Source: Fusicatenibacter sp. | Lineage (GTDB): Bacteria; Bacillota; Clostridia; Lachnospirales; Lachnospiraceae | NCBI GenBank assembly: GCA_022766945.1 | Contig: JALEOU010000044.1 | Span: 1-64,000 of the forward strand | DNA: 64,000 bases | Reading direction: 5' to 3' | Shown here: one piece after another, positions 45,865 through 54,508 of the stretch | Layout of the letters: each line of letters starts with the position of its first letter | Position numbering within the stretch: the stretch's first letter is position 1 | The notes under the pieces: generated by a model | What the model was told of the DNA's origin: nothing | The model's input: the letters and a program-made list of their open reading frames with translations, nothing else | Database searches by the model: none | Program-made: the position numbers and the translations under genes

Positions 45865-47355
45865 TCAGATACCCAGAAATCTCTTCACAATGCCATCCAT
45901 CTCATCGACATCGCACTCTGTCGTATGCAGTACCGGCGCTGTACGAATCTCTTCAATTGCTCTGGGAATCGCTGTATTTGAGATGCGCGACAGCTCATCA
46001 ATCTGATCGAAATCAGAAAGCTTATCATAGGATGAATCGATCGCTGCAAGAACACTGCGTGTGAATTTATAAGGACTTGCAGTGGATGCAATCACTGTTT
46101 TCGTTTCCAGATCTTTTGTTTCCTCTTTATATTTCTCGTACACCGCAGATGCCACTGCTGTATGTGTGTCAATCACATATCCCGTGTCACCATACATTTT
46201 TGATATTGCTGCAGCTGTCTCTTTCTCAGACGCATAATTTCCATAGAAATCTTCCAGGGAAAAACGCATCTCTTCCGTGATCTCATACTTTCCACCGGCA
46301 GAAAGAGAAGCCATTAATTCACGGTTCTTTTCCGGATTTTCTCCTGCAATACGATAAATCAGCCGTTCCAGATTGCTGGAAATCAAAATATCCATCGACG
46401 GAGAAGTAGTCAGAATAAATTCCCGATTTCTGTCATAAACACCGGTCCGGAAGAAATCATAGAGAACTTTATTCTCTTTGGACGCACAAATCAGTTTTGC
46501 AATGGGAAGACCCATCTGTTTCGCGTAAAAAGCAGCAAGAATATTTCCAAAATTGCCTGTGGGAACAGTCACATTGATTTTCTCCCCATCTGTGATCTCC
46601 CCATTTTTCACGAGATTTGCATATGCGTATACATAATAAACGACCTGAGGAACAAGACGGCCAATATTGATCGAATTTGCGGAACTGAACTGGAATCCTT
46701 CCTCCTCGAGTTCTTTTGCAAGCTCTGTATCATTAAAGATCTTCTTTACGCCGGTCTGTGCATCGTCAAAATTACCATGAATTGCCACTACATGTGTATT
46801 CTTCCCCTTTTGTGTGACCATCTGTTTCTCCTGAATCGGGCTGACACCATGCTGTGGATAAAATACAATGATACGTGTACCAGGTACATCGGCAAAACCT
46901 GACAAAGCTGCCTTTCCGGTATCCCCGGAAGTTGCCGTCAGGATAACAATCTCATTCTTTACTCCATTCTTTCTGGCAGAGACAGTCATCAGATGAGGAA
47001 GAATTGATAATGCCATATCCTTAAATGCGATGGTAGCACCATGAAACAGTTCCAGATAATAAGCTCCGCCCGCTTTCGTCAACGGAGCAATTTCCTCTGT
47101 ATCAAATTTATTATCATATGCTTTCGCAATGCAGTTCTTTAATTCTTCTTCCGTAAAATCTGTGAAGAAACGGCTCATCACCTCATATGCCATTTCCTGA
47201 TAGCTCATGGCTGACAGCTTTTCCATCGGTACATCCAGTTCCGGAATACGGTTTGGTACAAATAACCCTCCGTCTTTTGCCAGACCCTGCAAAATTGCCT
47301 GGGAAGCTGTCACTGTCTCGCCCTTGCCTCTTGTACTTCTGTATAATACTTCCAT
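45865..47355 (-). CDS. thrC: Threonine synthase
   Basis: A 496-aa PLP enzyme converting O-phosphohomoserine to threonine. LYRSTRGKG at the N-terminus, the PLP lysine in FHGATIAFKDMAL, ATSGDTGKAAL and PTGNFGNILAAFYAK are diagnostic of the long (fungal/gamma-proteobacterial type) threonine synthases. The ATG at 47355 has AAGGAG at good spacing; a GTG two codons earlier is too close to it. Threonine also feeds the cobalamin aminopropanol arm, but no shared regulation is visible. Confidence 0.95.
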   Translation of the reverse strand: MEVLYRSTRGKGETVTASQAILQGLAKDGGLFVPNRIPELDVPMEKLSAMSYQEMAYEVMSRFFTDFTEEELKNCIAKAYDNKFDTEEIAPLTKAGGAYYLELFHGATIAFKDMALSILPHLMTVSARKNGVKNEIVILTATSGDTGKAALSGFADVPGTRIIVFYPQHGVSPIQEKQMVTQKGKNTHVVAIHGNFDDAQTGVKKIFNDTELAKELEEEGFQFSSANSINIGRLVPQVVYYVYAYANLVKNGEITDGEKINVTVPTGNFGNILAAFYAKQMGLPIAKLICASKENKVLYDFFRTGVYDRNREFILTTSPSMDILISSNLERLIYRIAGENPEKNRELMASLSAGGKYEITEEMRFSLEDFYGNYASEKETAAAISKMYGDTGYVIDTHTAVASAVYEKYKEETKDLETKTVIASTASPYKFTRSVLAAIDSSYDKLSDFDQIDELSRISNTAIPRAIEEIRTAPVLHTTECDVDEMDGIVKRFLGI

Positions 47356-47456
47356 GATCACTCTCTCCTTATATACTCATTCGGATGGATTCATCACCAG
47401 CACCTTATGTAACTGTCACATCCACAGAGTTTTTCTATTTTCTGACAAGCAGTCTT

Positions 47457-47485
47457 ATTATACTGGATAACATAGGAAAAAACAA
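47457..47485 (-). promoter_or_regulatory. Promoter of thrC
   Basis: TTGTTT (complement 47480-47485), a 17-bp spacer and TATAAT (complement 47457-47462). About 100 bases of leader follow with no recognisable riboswitch. Confidence 0.6.
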
Positions 47486-47547
47486 CCCGTAAAAAGGCAC
47501 AGAAACTCATAAACTTTATCACGGCAGTGTATAAAATTTCACGGATT

Positions 47548-48210
47548 TTACATGTCAGAATCCGGATCGGAATTTTCTTTCATTTCCTCCTGCGCTTCTT
47601 CTATTTCATCGCTTTCATCTTCCGGCTGTTCTTCGAGTGCCGGAACTTCTTCTCCCTCCAGATACGTTCCATCTTCGTCTTCCTCTTCTGCCTCTTCCAT
47701 CGCCTTCAGATTCTCTTCGATTTTTTCTTTGGCCCAGGCCAAAAAAGATGCCGCATCACCGAGCTCAAATCCATTTTTTGCAAGAAATGTACTTTTTCCA
47801 CCGATCTTTAATCGAAAATAATTTTCAAACTCGTTAATTCCAACCAAGGAATCCAGGGGGATATCAACGCTTCTGCCCTCTTTTTCATATGTCATGGTCA
47901 GAACGCGGTCTGTAAAACGGAGAACTCTTTCTCCCAGAAGGCCGCCCTTTTTGCATTTTTTCATCTGAGAACGTGCCATGAAATTGGGAAGTCCCAGGCT
48001 CATCAGAAGAAGTGCCGCAGACAAAAACAGATTGAGACAGTCACCCGGGCGGACAAATCCCGACACTACATTACGGATTAGCAACACCAGTGCAGCTGTG
48101 GTACCAAGCCCTGTCAAAATGCGAAGAACCAAAAGAATCTTTTTCAGTTCAAAACGATAGATTTCAATAAACATCCTTTTCGTATACTCAACTCGATTAC
48201 GAAACAGCAT
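47548..48210 (-). CDS. Membrane protein with YcxB-like domain and acidic tail
   Basis: A 220-aa protein with two hydrophobic helices (about 30-52 and 60-80). A ~75-residue domain follows, resembling YcxB/PH-like cytoplasmic domains (RVLRFTDRVLTMTYEK, IPLDSLVGINEFENYFRLKIG, FLAKNGF). The C-terminal ~50 residues are almost entirely Glu/Asp. GGAGG precedes the ATG. Function unknown; such proteins are probably membrane-associated scaffolds. Confidence 0.65.
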   Translation of the reverse strand: MLFRNRVEYTKRMFIEIYRFELKKILLVLRILTGLGTTAALVLLIRNVVSGFVRPGDCLNLFLSAALLLMSLGLPNFMARSQMKKCKKGGLLGERVLRFTDRVLTMTYEKEGRSVDIPLDSLVGINEFENYFRLKIGGKSTFLAKNGFELGDAASFLAWAKEKIEENLKAMEEAEEEDEDGTYLEGEEVPALEEQPEDESDEIEEAQEEMKENSDPDSDM

Positions 48211-48378
48211 CTTTCTTTTCCTCCCGGCTTACTTACTAAATATATCATCTCTGCCGCAGACAGCTCGGCGGATAAACCGTTTTGTTTGTCGCAGATATGC
48301 ATTATAATAACCCTTTCCGGAAATATTTGCAATAAAAAGTTGCCATCTGTCAGCAAAACACCCACGTTTTATAAACAG

Positions 48379-48413
48379 CCACTCAGCCTGTGGCAGAGTG
48401 GTTTTATTTTCTG
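48379..48413. terminator. Small hairpin with T-run
   Basis: CCACTC / GAGTGG followed on plus by TTTTATTTT. There is no plus-strand gene in front of it. It lies just 3' of the MATE remnant, so it may be what is left of that gene's terminator region. Confidence 0.35.
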
Positions 48414-48427
48414 CAATATAATTCTTC

Positions 48428-48643
48428 TCAGTTGTCGCTCCTTACGCACTCTTTATTCTTTTTATCCATTTTCCTCTTTTCAGTCGGAACAGGCACTAGA
48501 TTGCCTTGATAAACTGATCGATTCTTAACATAATATTTATCTGCCGTATTCACACCAACGGTAATCAACTGCTGTGTAGCAATTGGCAGTGCAAATGCGG
48601 CCAGGGTCTGATAGAACTTCTTATCTCTTACAGATAACTGCAT
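48428..48643 (-). pseudogene. MATE efflux family remnant
   Basis: The first 35 residues (KKFYQTLAAFALPIATQQLI then TVGVNTAD) match the first helix of MATE/NorM multidrug exporters. The frame then continues as a short hydrophilic tail (KRKMDKKNKEC) and stops at 71 aa, against about 450 for the family. A usable ribosome site (AAGGGGA) remains. This is best read as a gene with a large internal deletion. Confidence 0.6.
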
Positions 48644-48802
48644 ATCCAGTCCCCTTTATCATACAGACGAAAGACCATTCTCCTTCCTTTTGCACATAAT
48701 AAAATGCTCAGTCAGACAGACCCGGGCATATTTCAAAAAAATATTAGCATAACGAATGTCATAAACTGACTTGTTCTGTATTTTGGAAAGTAAATTTTTA
48801 TT

Positions 48803-48838
48803 GCAGCAAAGATATCTATTGCCGGATATCTTTGCTGC
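48803..48838 (-). terminator. Long hairpin downstream of leuA
   Basis: A perfect 14-bp stem GCAGCAAAGATATC / GATATCTTTGCTGC with an 8-base loop, 40 bases after the leuA stop. No U-run follows on either strand, so it may be a 3'-protecting hairpin rather than an intrinsic terminator. Confidence 0.5.
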
Positions 48839-48878
48839 GTTAAGACACTCTTTGTTTGATTTTTTTCCACTGCGCAAT

Positions 48879-50540
48879 TTATCGGTTATTGATAGCAGTG
48901 ACTAAAGCATCGATGGATGCCCTGATGATATCTGGATCAACACCGGCTCCCCATGCAAGCTTGCCGTCCGGTTTACGGATTCCTACATAAGCGATCGCTC
49001 TCGAACTGGAACTCTGCTCCAGTGCATGCTCTGTATAGCTGACCAGATCATACTGAAGGCTGTATGCTTTCTTTAATGCATTGCTCACCGCATTTAGACG
49101 TCCGTTTCCTTCTGCAGTAACCGTTGTATATTCTCCTCCTTCATAATTAGAAGTCACCTGCGTCTCAATTCGTCCCTCCGCAAGCTGTCTGAAATGAACT
49201 CCATTGATATTGTATGGCGTAGTCACATTCTCAAAAGTATCTTTAAACAGTTCGAAAATTTCCTCCGGACGCAGTTCTTTATGCAGATGATCGGAAACCG
49301 ATTTTGCAGTATAACTCATTGCTTCTCTCATCTTTGCCGGCAGATTCAGACCATATTTTGTTTCCAGTATATAGCCTACACCGCCCTTTCCGGACTGGCT
49401 GTTGATACGGATGACATCCGCATCGTAATTTCTTCCGATATCGGTAGGATCGATCGGCAGATAAGGAACCGTCCATTTATCCGGGTTCTTCTCTTCGATC
49501 CAGTGCATACCTTTGGCAATTGCGTCCTGGTGGGAACCGGAAAAAGCAGCGAACACCAGAGCACCACAGTAAGGACATCTCTCATTAATCCTCATGCCGG
49601 TATAGGACTCATATGATTCGCACAGTCCCGGCATATCCGAAAAGTCAAGTTCCGGGTCCACGCCCTGCATATACATGTTCATACCGACCGTAATCACATC
49701 GACGTTTCCGGTACGCTCTCCATTTCCAAACAAGGTACCTTCAATTCGATCTGCACCGGCAAGAATACCCATCTCCGCATCTGATACGCCGCATCCACGG
49801 TCGTTGTGCGGATGAAGAGAGAGGACCACATTCTCACGGTATTTCAGATTCTTGCTTATGTATTCTACCTGGCTCGCATAAACATGCGGCATGGAAAGTT
49901 CCACTGTGCTCGGAAGATTGATAATCGCTTTTCGGTCTGCTGTTGGCTGCCATACATCAAGAACGGCATTGCAGACTTCCAATGCATATTCCGGTTCTGT
50001 ACCGGTAAAACTTTCCGGACTGTACTCAAAACGGTAGGATTCTCCTGCTTCTTCGGTAAGCTCTTTCAGCAGCTTTGCACCTTCCACTGCAATCCTGAGA
50101 ATGTCCTCTCTGGATTTTTTGAATACCTGCTGGCGCTGTGCATAGGAAGTAGAATTGTACACATGAACAATGGCGTTTTTACAGCCTTTCAATGCCTCAA
50201 ATGTCTTTCGGATAATATGCTCTCTTGCCTGTGTCAGTACCTGAACCGTCACATCATCCGGAATCAAATTCTGATCAATCAGTGTACGAAGAAACTCATA
50301 TTCTGTCTCGGAAGCAGCCGGAAATCCAACCTCAATCTCCTTGAAACCCACTTTCACAAGAAGCTTAAAAAACTCGATTTTCTGTTCCAGGCTCATTGGA
50401 ATCACCAATGCCTGGTTTCCATCCCGAAGGTCAACACTGCACCATACAGGGGCCTTTTCGATGTGGTCCTTTTCTGCCCAATCCATGCACGGAACCGGCG
50501 GCATATAATACTGTCTCTGATACTTCTTTACATTCATCAT
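48879..50540 (-). CDS. leuA: 2-Isopropylmalate synthase
   Basis: A 553-aa LeuA of the long type, condensing acetyl-CoA with 2-ketoisovalerate. CSVDLRDGNQALV, LHPHNDRGCGVSDAEMGILAG and the TLFGNGERTGN metal-site region are present. The C-terminal LeuA dimer/allosteric domain follows from about 430. The ATG pair at 50540/50537 has AGGAGG ten bases ahead; the longer frame starts inside the ribosome site. It is controlled by a leucine T-box. Confidence 0.95.
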   Translation of the reverse strand: MMNVKKYQRQYYMPPVPCMDWAEKDHIEKAPVWCSVDLRDGNQALVIPMSLEQKIEFFKLLVKVGFKEIEVGFPAASETEYEFLRTLIDQNLIPDDVTVQVLTQAREHIIRKTFEALKGCKNAIVHVYNSTSYAQRQQVFKKSREDILRIAVEGAKLLKELTEEAGESYRFEYSPESFTGTEPEYALEVCNAVLDVWQPTADRKAIINLPSTVELSMPHVYASQVEYISKNLKYRENVVLSLHPHNDRGCGVSDAEMGILAGADRIEGTLFGNGERTGNVDVITVGMNMYMQGVDPELDFSDMPGLCESYESYTGMRINERCPYCGALVFAAFSGSHQDAIAKGMHWIEEKNPDKWTVPYLPIDPTDIGRNYDADVIRINSQSGKGGVGYILETKYGLNLPAKMREAMSYTAKSVSDHLHKELRPEEIFELFKDTFENVTTPYNINGVHFRQLAEGRIETQVTSNYEGGEYTTVTAEGNGRLNAVSNALKKAYSLQYDLVSYTEHALEQSSSSRAIAYVGIRKPDGKLAWGAGVDPDIIRASIDALVTAINNR

Positions 50541-50631
50541 CTGATTCATTCCTCCTGAACTCACTGTATTTATTCTATTCTAAGGTCAACGAGAAAATTA
50601 ACGACTTCCAGCTTTTGTGGATCTCCAGAGT

Positions 50632-50965
50632 AAAAAAAAAATCTTCCATCTTCTGCATCCTGCCCGGACACAAGAGACGAAAGATACTCCTATCTTACGC
50701 GGTACCACTCTTGATTTGCGAATTGTTCACATGCTTCGCACACTCTGCAGATACGGATTCGGACCTGATCGATCAGCGGAATCTTCATATCCTTCCCCAG
50801 TAACGGTGGGACTCCGTCTGCGCCTACTCTCCTTCAAACAGATTTGGGGCAGCTGCTCTGAGGTCAGTTCCATTGGACCCATCTGCTGCTTCGCATCACC
50901 CAGCAGCTTTCTGAAACCGGCATCCCATGTAGTATTCCTCTTCTTCGCTTTTCTCCTGACTTGTG
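50632..50965 (-). promoter_or_regulatory. Leucine T-box leader of leuA
   Basis: The minus strand shows stem I (CAGAAAGCTGCTGGGTGATG), then GAA followed by specifier CTG (complement 50865-50867). The T-box AGAGTGGTACCGCG lies at complement 50698-50711. A terminator stem of at least 11 bp (about 50642-50690) is followed by ten Ts (50632-50641). CTG is a leucine codon, matching leuA. Confidence 0.95.
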
Positions 50966-50969
50966 ACTT

Positions 50970-50998
50970 ATGTTACCATCTTTCCGTCTTTCTGTCAA
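50970..50998 (-). promoter_or_regulatory. Promoter of the leuA T-box transcript
   Basis: TTGACA (complement 50993-50998), a 17-bp spacer and TAACAT (complement 50970-50975). Confidence 0.8.
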
Positions 50999-51000
50999 CT

Positions 51001-51356
51001 GTTTTTCCAGGAATTCCTTGTGTTTTCAGGTGTCGATTGCCATTATTTGTTTTAATCCTCAATTCTTAAATAACCATCGATTGGATTAAATGAAAACTTC
51101 TTGCAAGATAATGTGGTAGCACCAATGATTGCAGCAATTGGATATTCCATGTAAGGAAATTAGATTGAAGCGGCTGTGAAGTGGCTGTTCAGTATCAAAT
51201 AGCAATCAACCATAATTTGACTCAACATAAAAAGAATTTCTGTCTTTCTCTCCATGCACGATTTTTATTACACCCATGAATGAACCCTCCGGATTTTAAA
51301 AGTATATCTATATATTTCTCGAGATGATTATGCAATCCTAATTAATATTTTTTAAT
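51001..51356. other. Gene-free AT-rich stretch
   Basis: About 350 bases between the leuA promoter and the tRNA-Pro terminator. I find no open frame with a ribosome site, no RNA signature and no clear repeat. It may be decayed coding DNA. Confidence 0.5.
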
Positions 51357-51391
51357 AAAAAAAACACGATAGCTTATGCAAAACTATCGTG
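51357..51391 (-). terminator. Terminator of tRNA-Pro
   Basis: CACGATAG / CTATCGTG hairpin followed on the minus strand by eight Ts (51357-51364). Confidence 0.9.
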
Positions 51392-51400
51392 CTTATCTGA

Positions 51401-51474
51401 TCGGGGCAACAGGATTTGAACCTGCGACCTCACGGCCCCCAGCCGTGCGCGCTACCAAGCTACGCCATACCCCG
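51401..51474 (-). tRNA. tRNA-Pro, anticodon GGG
   Basis: A 74-base cloverleaf. The acceptor CGGGGTA pairs with TGCCCCG (discriminator A, CCA not encoded). The D arm is GCGTAGCTTGGTAGCGC. The anticodon stem CACGG/CCGTG has loop CTGGGGG, giving anticodon GGG at complement 51438-51440. The T arm is CAGGTTCAAATCCTG. It reads proline codon CCC. Confidence 0.93.
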
Positions 51475-51556
51475 CAACTGCAAAATACATTATAACAGCA
51501 AAGAATGAGAAAATCAATAGCATAATTAAAATTTTCTCTAAAATCTGAAATCAGGG

Positions 51557-51753
51557 GTTACTGTTCAGAGGTCACATGAAACAGCTGTGCAAAAATAGGA
51601 TCTCGTAAGCAGGCCCCTGAAAAACGCCGGCACTTAATGAGCAGGATTGTTTCTATCCTGCGAATTTAGTACCGCTGCGTTTTGAAGGAGCGGGAACTCG
51701 TCTGCGTCGCGATCTATTTTCTGCACAGTATTCATTCCAGTCTGAACAGTAAC
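51557..51753 (-). repeat. Miniature inverted-repeat element, copy B
   Basis: A 197-bp non-coding element with perfect 13-bp terminal inverted repeats GTTACTGTTCAGA (51557-51569) and TCTGAACAGTAAC (51741-51753). The interior aligns with copy A over most of its length and contains a further GCAGGATAG...CTATCCTGC hairpin. There is no open frame inside. It lies between tRNA-Pro and the Spo0A-C gene. Confidence 0.75.
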
Positions 51754-51937
51754 AACCAGAGATATTGATCCACGGCAGCGTTCCTTTACAGGCCAACTGC
51801 AGCAGTTAAAAAAAATGGAACAAAAATGAAATTTTTTTCTATAAAAAGTGTAATATTTCCTGTTTTCCTGCGTATAATATAGGGGTATTGCGCTTTTTTC
51901 CGAAAGTTCCTTTTTATTACCATGTAAAGTCTTTTTT

Positions 51938-51964
51938 TGTTGAAAAATGTCTAAATATGTCGTT
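51938..51964 (+). promoter_or_regulatory. Three 0A-box-like motifs at 10-bp spacing
   Basis: TGTTGAA (51938-51944), TGTCTAA (51948-51954) and TGTCGTT (51958-51964) lie exactly ten bases apart, close to the Spo0A box consensus TGNCGAA and spaced like the tandem boxes of Bacillus abrB. They end 26 bases before a TATAAT (51991-51996) that lacks a good -35, the arrangement expected of a Spo0A-activated promoter. A second TATAAT lies at 51873-51878. Confidence 0.5.
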
Positions 51965-52029
51965 TTTTCCAGAAAGGTTCTCTTTCGCGTTATAATAATA
52001 TGCATTACCTAACAAAGGAGAAAAAGATT

Positions 52030-52365
52030 ATGAACGAAATCCAGCGTCTTTTACATTCTTTAGGGATTGGGGCCAATTACCGTGGATACAAATATCTGGT
52101 ATTGGCGATTTCTCTTTGTTTGGAAGACGAAGATCAGTTGCTTCGGATCAGTAAAACCTTGTATCCTAAAATTGCGCGTACCTATCATGTCAGCACCAGT
52201 TGTGTAGAAAGAAATATCCGCACGGCAATCAATGTTTGTTGGGAACATGGCAATCGGGAGCTTCTTCTTCATATATCAATGTATCCGCTGGAAATAAAAC
52301 CAACCAATTCAGAGTTTCTGGATATTGTCACAAGTTACCTGAAATGCCGTTCGACCTTTTCCTGA
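52030..52365 (+). CDS. Stand-alone Spo0A C-terminal domain protein
   Basis: A 111-aa protein that is only the DNA-binding effector domain of Spo0A; there is no receiver domain. It keeps LHSLGIGANYRGYKYLVLAI, TLYPKIARTYHVSTSCVERN, IRTAINVCWEHGN (recognition helix region) and KPTNSEFLDIV, all aligning with Bacillus Spo0A. The ATG at 52030 follows AAAGGAG; the 10 upstream codons hold that site. Without a phosphorylation domain it should bind constitutively or be controlled by abundance. The target genes are unknown. Confidence 0.85.
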   Translation: MNEIQRLLHSLGIGANYRGYKYLVLAISLCLEDEDQLLRISKTLYPKIARTYHVSTSCVERNIRTAINVCWEHGNRELLLHISMYPLEIKPTNSEFLDIVTSYLKCRSTFS

Positions 52366-52439
52366 GCTGCTTATTTGGGGAATACTTTATCATAAAAAGG
52401 TCCATCGGAACTTTTTCCTTTTCTTCCTGACAATGAGAA

Positions 52440-52482
52440 AACCCCCGGAACATCGATTTCTCGTTCCGAGGGTTCTTTTTTT
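52440..52482. terminator. Bidirectional terminator, Spo0A-C gene and leuD
   Basis: AACCCCCGGAAC / GTTCCGAGGGTT hairpin (one mismatch) with a T-run on plus (52476-52482) and TTTT on minus, between the convergent genes. Confidence 0.85.
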
Positions 52483-52493
52483 GCCTGTTTTGC

Positions 52494-52982
52494 TTATTTC
52501 TGACTATTAATATAATTTACCAGCCCTTCAGCACTGATAATTTTCTGCATAAATTCCGGAAATGCCTGCCCTTTGTAACTTGTTCCTTTGGTTTTGTCAT
52601 AGATCATACCGGAATCAAAGTCAACTTCCACATCATCTCCTGCTTCAATCGCTTTGGCTGCCTCCGGGCATTCGATGATCGGCAAACCGATATTGATTGC
52701 GTTTCGATAAAAGATTCTGGCGAACGTCTCTGCAATTACACAAGACACACCGGCTGCCTTAATTGCAATCGGTGCATGCTCTCTGGATGAGCCGCAGCCA
52801 AAATTCTTGTTTGCCACAATTAAATCACCTTTCTGCACTTTCTTAACAAATTCGCTGTCAATATCTTCCATACAGTGCGTTGCCAGCTCTGCAGGATCTG
52901 AGGAATTCAGGTACCGTGCCGGAATGATGACATCGGTATCTACATTGTCTCCGTATTTAAATACTGTTCCCTGTACTTTCAT
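52494..52982 (-). CDS. leuD: 3-Isopropylmalate dehydratase small subunit
   Basis: A 162-aa swivel-domain subunit ([38 protein letters not shown] split, NIGLPIIE). With LeuC it isomerises 2- to 3-isopropylmalate. It starts 13 bases after leuC. The short form is typical of the Clostridia/archaeal class. Confidence 0.95.
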   Translation of the reverse strand: MKVQGTVFKYGDNVDTDVIIPARYLNSSDPAELATHCMEDIDSEFVKKVQKGDLIVANKNFGCGSSREHAPIAIKAAGVSCVIAETFARIFYRNAINIGLPIIECPEAAKAIEAGDDVEVDFDSGMIYDKTKGTSYKGQAFPEFMQKIISAEGLVNYINSQK

Positions 52983-52995
52983 GTTATCTTCCTCC

Positions 52996-54264
52996 TTATA
53001 ATCCCAGTTCTTCCGGTGCGGAGATTTTGCCGGTTACTGCACTGGCTGCTGCTACAGCAGGACTTGCCAGGTATACTTCAGACTCCACATGTCCCATACG
53101 TCCTACAAAGTTACGGTTTGTCGTGGAAATACAGCGCTCTTTCGCTGCAAGTATTCCCATATATCCGCCAAGGCAGGGGCCACAGGTCGGAGTTGATACG
53201 ACAGCGCCCGCTTCGATAAAGATTTTCAAAAGACCTTCTTCCATTGCCTGAAGATAGATGGACTGGGTTGCAGGAATCACGATACATCGAACTCCTTTCT
53301 TCACCTTTCGTCCCTTCAGGATCTCTGCAGCCTGGCGCAGATCCTGAATTCGTCCATTTGTACAGGATCCAATCACAGCCTGATCTATGGTTACCTCTTC
53401 TGTAATCTCATCGATTGTCTTCGTGTTCTCCGGAAGATGAGGGAACGCAATCGTAGGTCTCAGCTGACTTAAGTCAATGGTATACTCTTCATCATACTCT
53501 GCATCCGGATCTGCCTCAAAGATCTGATAAGGACGTTTGGAATGTTTCTCCATGTAAGTAATCGCTTTTTCATCTACCGGGAAAATTCCGTTCTTTCCGC
53601 CGGCTTCGATCGCCATATTAGCAATTGTAAAACGATCATCCATCGAAAGGTTTGCAACTCCTTCACCGGTAAATTCCATAGATTTATAAAGTGCACCATC
53701 CACTCCGATCATACCGATAATGTGCAAAATCACATCTTTCCCACTCACCCATTTGGATGGTTTTCCAATCAGATTGAATTTTATCGCGGAGGGTACTTTA
53801 AACCATGCCTTACCGGTAGCCATACCGGCTGCCATATCCGTACTTCCAACCCCCGTAGAAAAAGCACCCAGAGCACCATAAGTACAGGTGTGTGAATCTG
53901 CTCCGATAATCACATCTCCTGCCACAGTCAGTCCTTTTTCCGGAAGGAGCGCATGTTCAATTCCCATCTCTCCTACATCAAAATAATTCGTGATTTCATG
54001 ACGGCAGGCAAACTCACGAACGCATTTGCAATGTTCGGCCGACTTGATATCCTTGTTTGGGATAAAGTGATCCATTACCAGTGCAATCTTATCTTTGTCA
54101 AAAACTGTTTTCTTCGTAAATTTGTCCATCTCATGAATAGCTACCGGGGATGTAATATCATTGCCCAGTACCAGATCCAGATTTGCTTCTATCAGCTGTC
54201 CGGCTTCTACATGATCCAGTCCCGCTGCATGCGCGAGAATCTTCTGTGTCATTGTCATTCCCAT
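52996..54264 (-). CDS. leuC: 3-Isopropylmalate dehydratase large subunit
   Basis: A 422-aa aconitase-family subunit of the short class. It shows [13 protein letters not shown], the 4Fe-4S cysteines in VIGSCTNGR and PTCGPCLGG, and [21 protein letters not shown] lies eleven bases before the ATG. A small inverted-repeat element sits in its leader. A divergent LysR regulator lies beyond it. Confidence 0.95.
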   Translation of the reverse strand: MGMTMTQKILAHAAGLDHVEAGQLIEANLDLVLGNDITSPVAIHEMDKFTKKTVFDKDKIALVMDHFIPNKDIKSAEHCKCVREFACRHEITNYFDVGEMGIEHALLPEKGLTVAGDVIIGADSHTCTYGALGAFSTGVGSTDMAAGMATGKAWFKVPSAIKFNLIGKPSKWVSGKDVILHIIGMIGVDGALYKSMEFTGEGVANLSMDDRFTIANMAIEAGGKNGIFPVDEKAITYMEKHSKRPYQIFEADPDAEYDEEYTIDLSQLRPTIAFPHLPENTKTIDEITEEVTIDQAVIGSCTNGRIQDLRQAAEILKGRKVKKGVRCIVIPATQSIYLQAMEEGLLKIFIEAGAVVSTPTCGPCLGGYMGILAAKERCISTTNRNFVGRMGHVESEVYLASPAVAAASAVTGKISAPEELGL

Positions 54265-54293
54265 GATATGTATTTCCTCCTGATCGATTTCTT

Positions 54294-54339
54294 TTACTGT
54301 TCAGGCAACGCACGGCGTCAGTTGCATTCTGAACAGTAA
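54294..54339. repeat. Short inverted-repeat element, copy C
   Basis: A 46-bp palindrome-like unit: TTACTGTTCAG (54294-54304) and CTGAACAGTAA (54329-54339) enclose an inner GCAAC/GTTGC step. The ends match those of copies A and B; the interior is reduced. It lies in the leuC leader, 30 bases before the start codon, where it would form a strong RNA hairpin. Confidence 0.65.
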
Positions 54340-54508
54340 CACTGATTTCTCTTTGACGGTGTGTCATAGAGTTTTGATGCTTTTATCTTAGCACATTTCA
54401 TGATATAATACTAATACATAAAAAGAATATTTATTATAATCTCTCGTTATATTTTATTGCCGCCACTTAATATGTTGCGGACCATACTTTCAGGAAAGAG
54501 AGGATATC

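Noticed and set aside
48144-48365. 73-codon minus-strand frame
   Set aside because: Overlaps the start of the YcxB-like gene, with no homology or ribosome site.
48659-48877. 72-codon minus-strand frame downstream of leuA
   Set aside because: No ribosome site, composition unlike proteins, and it spans the 14-bp hairpin.
51001-51356. Possible decayed transposon or small RNA
   Set aside because: No inverted ends, transposase remnants or stable structure that I can point to.
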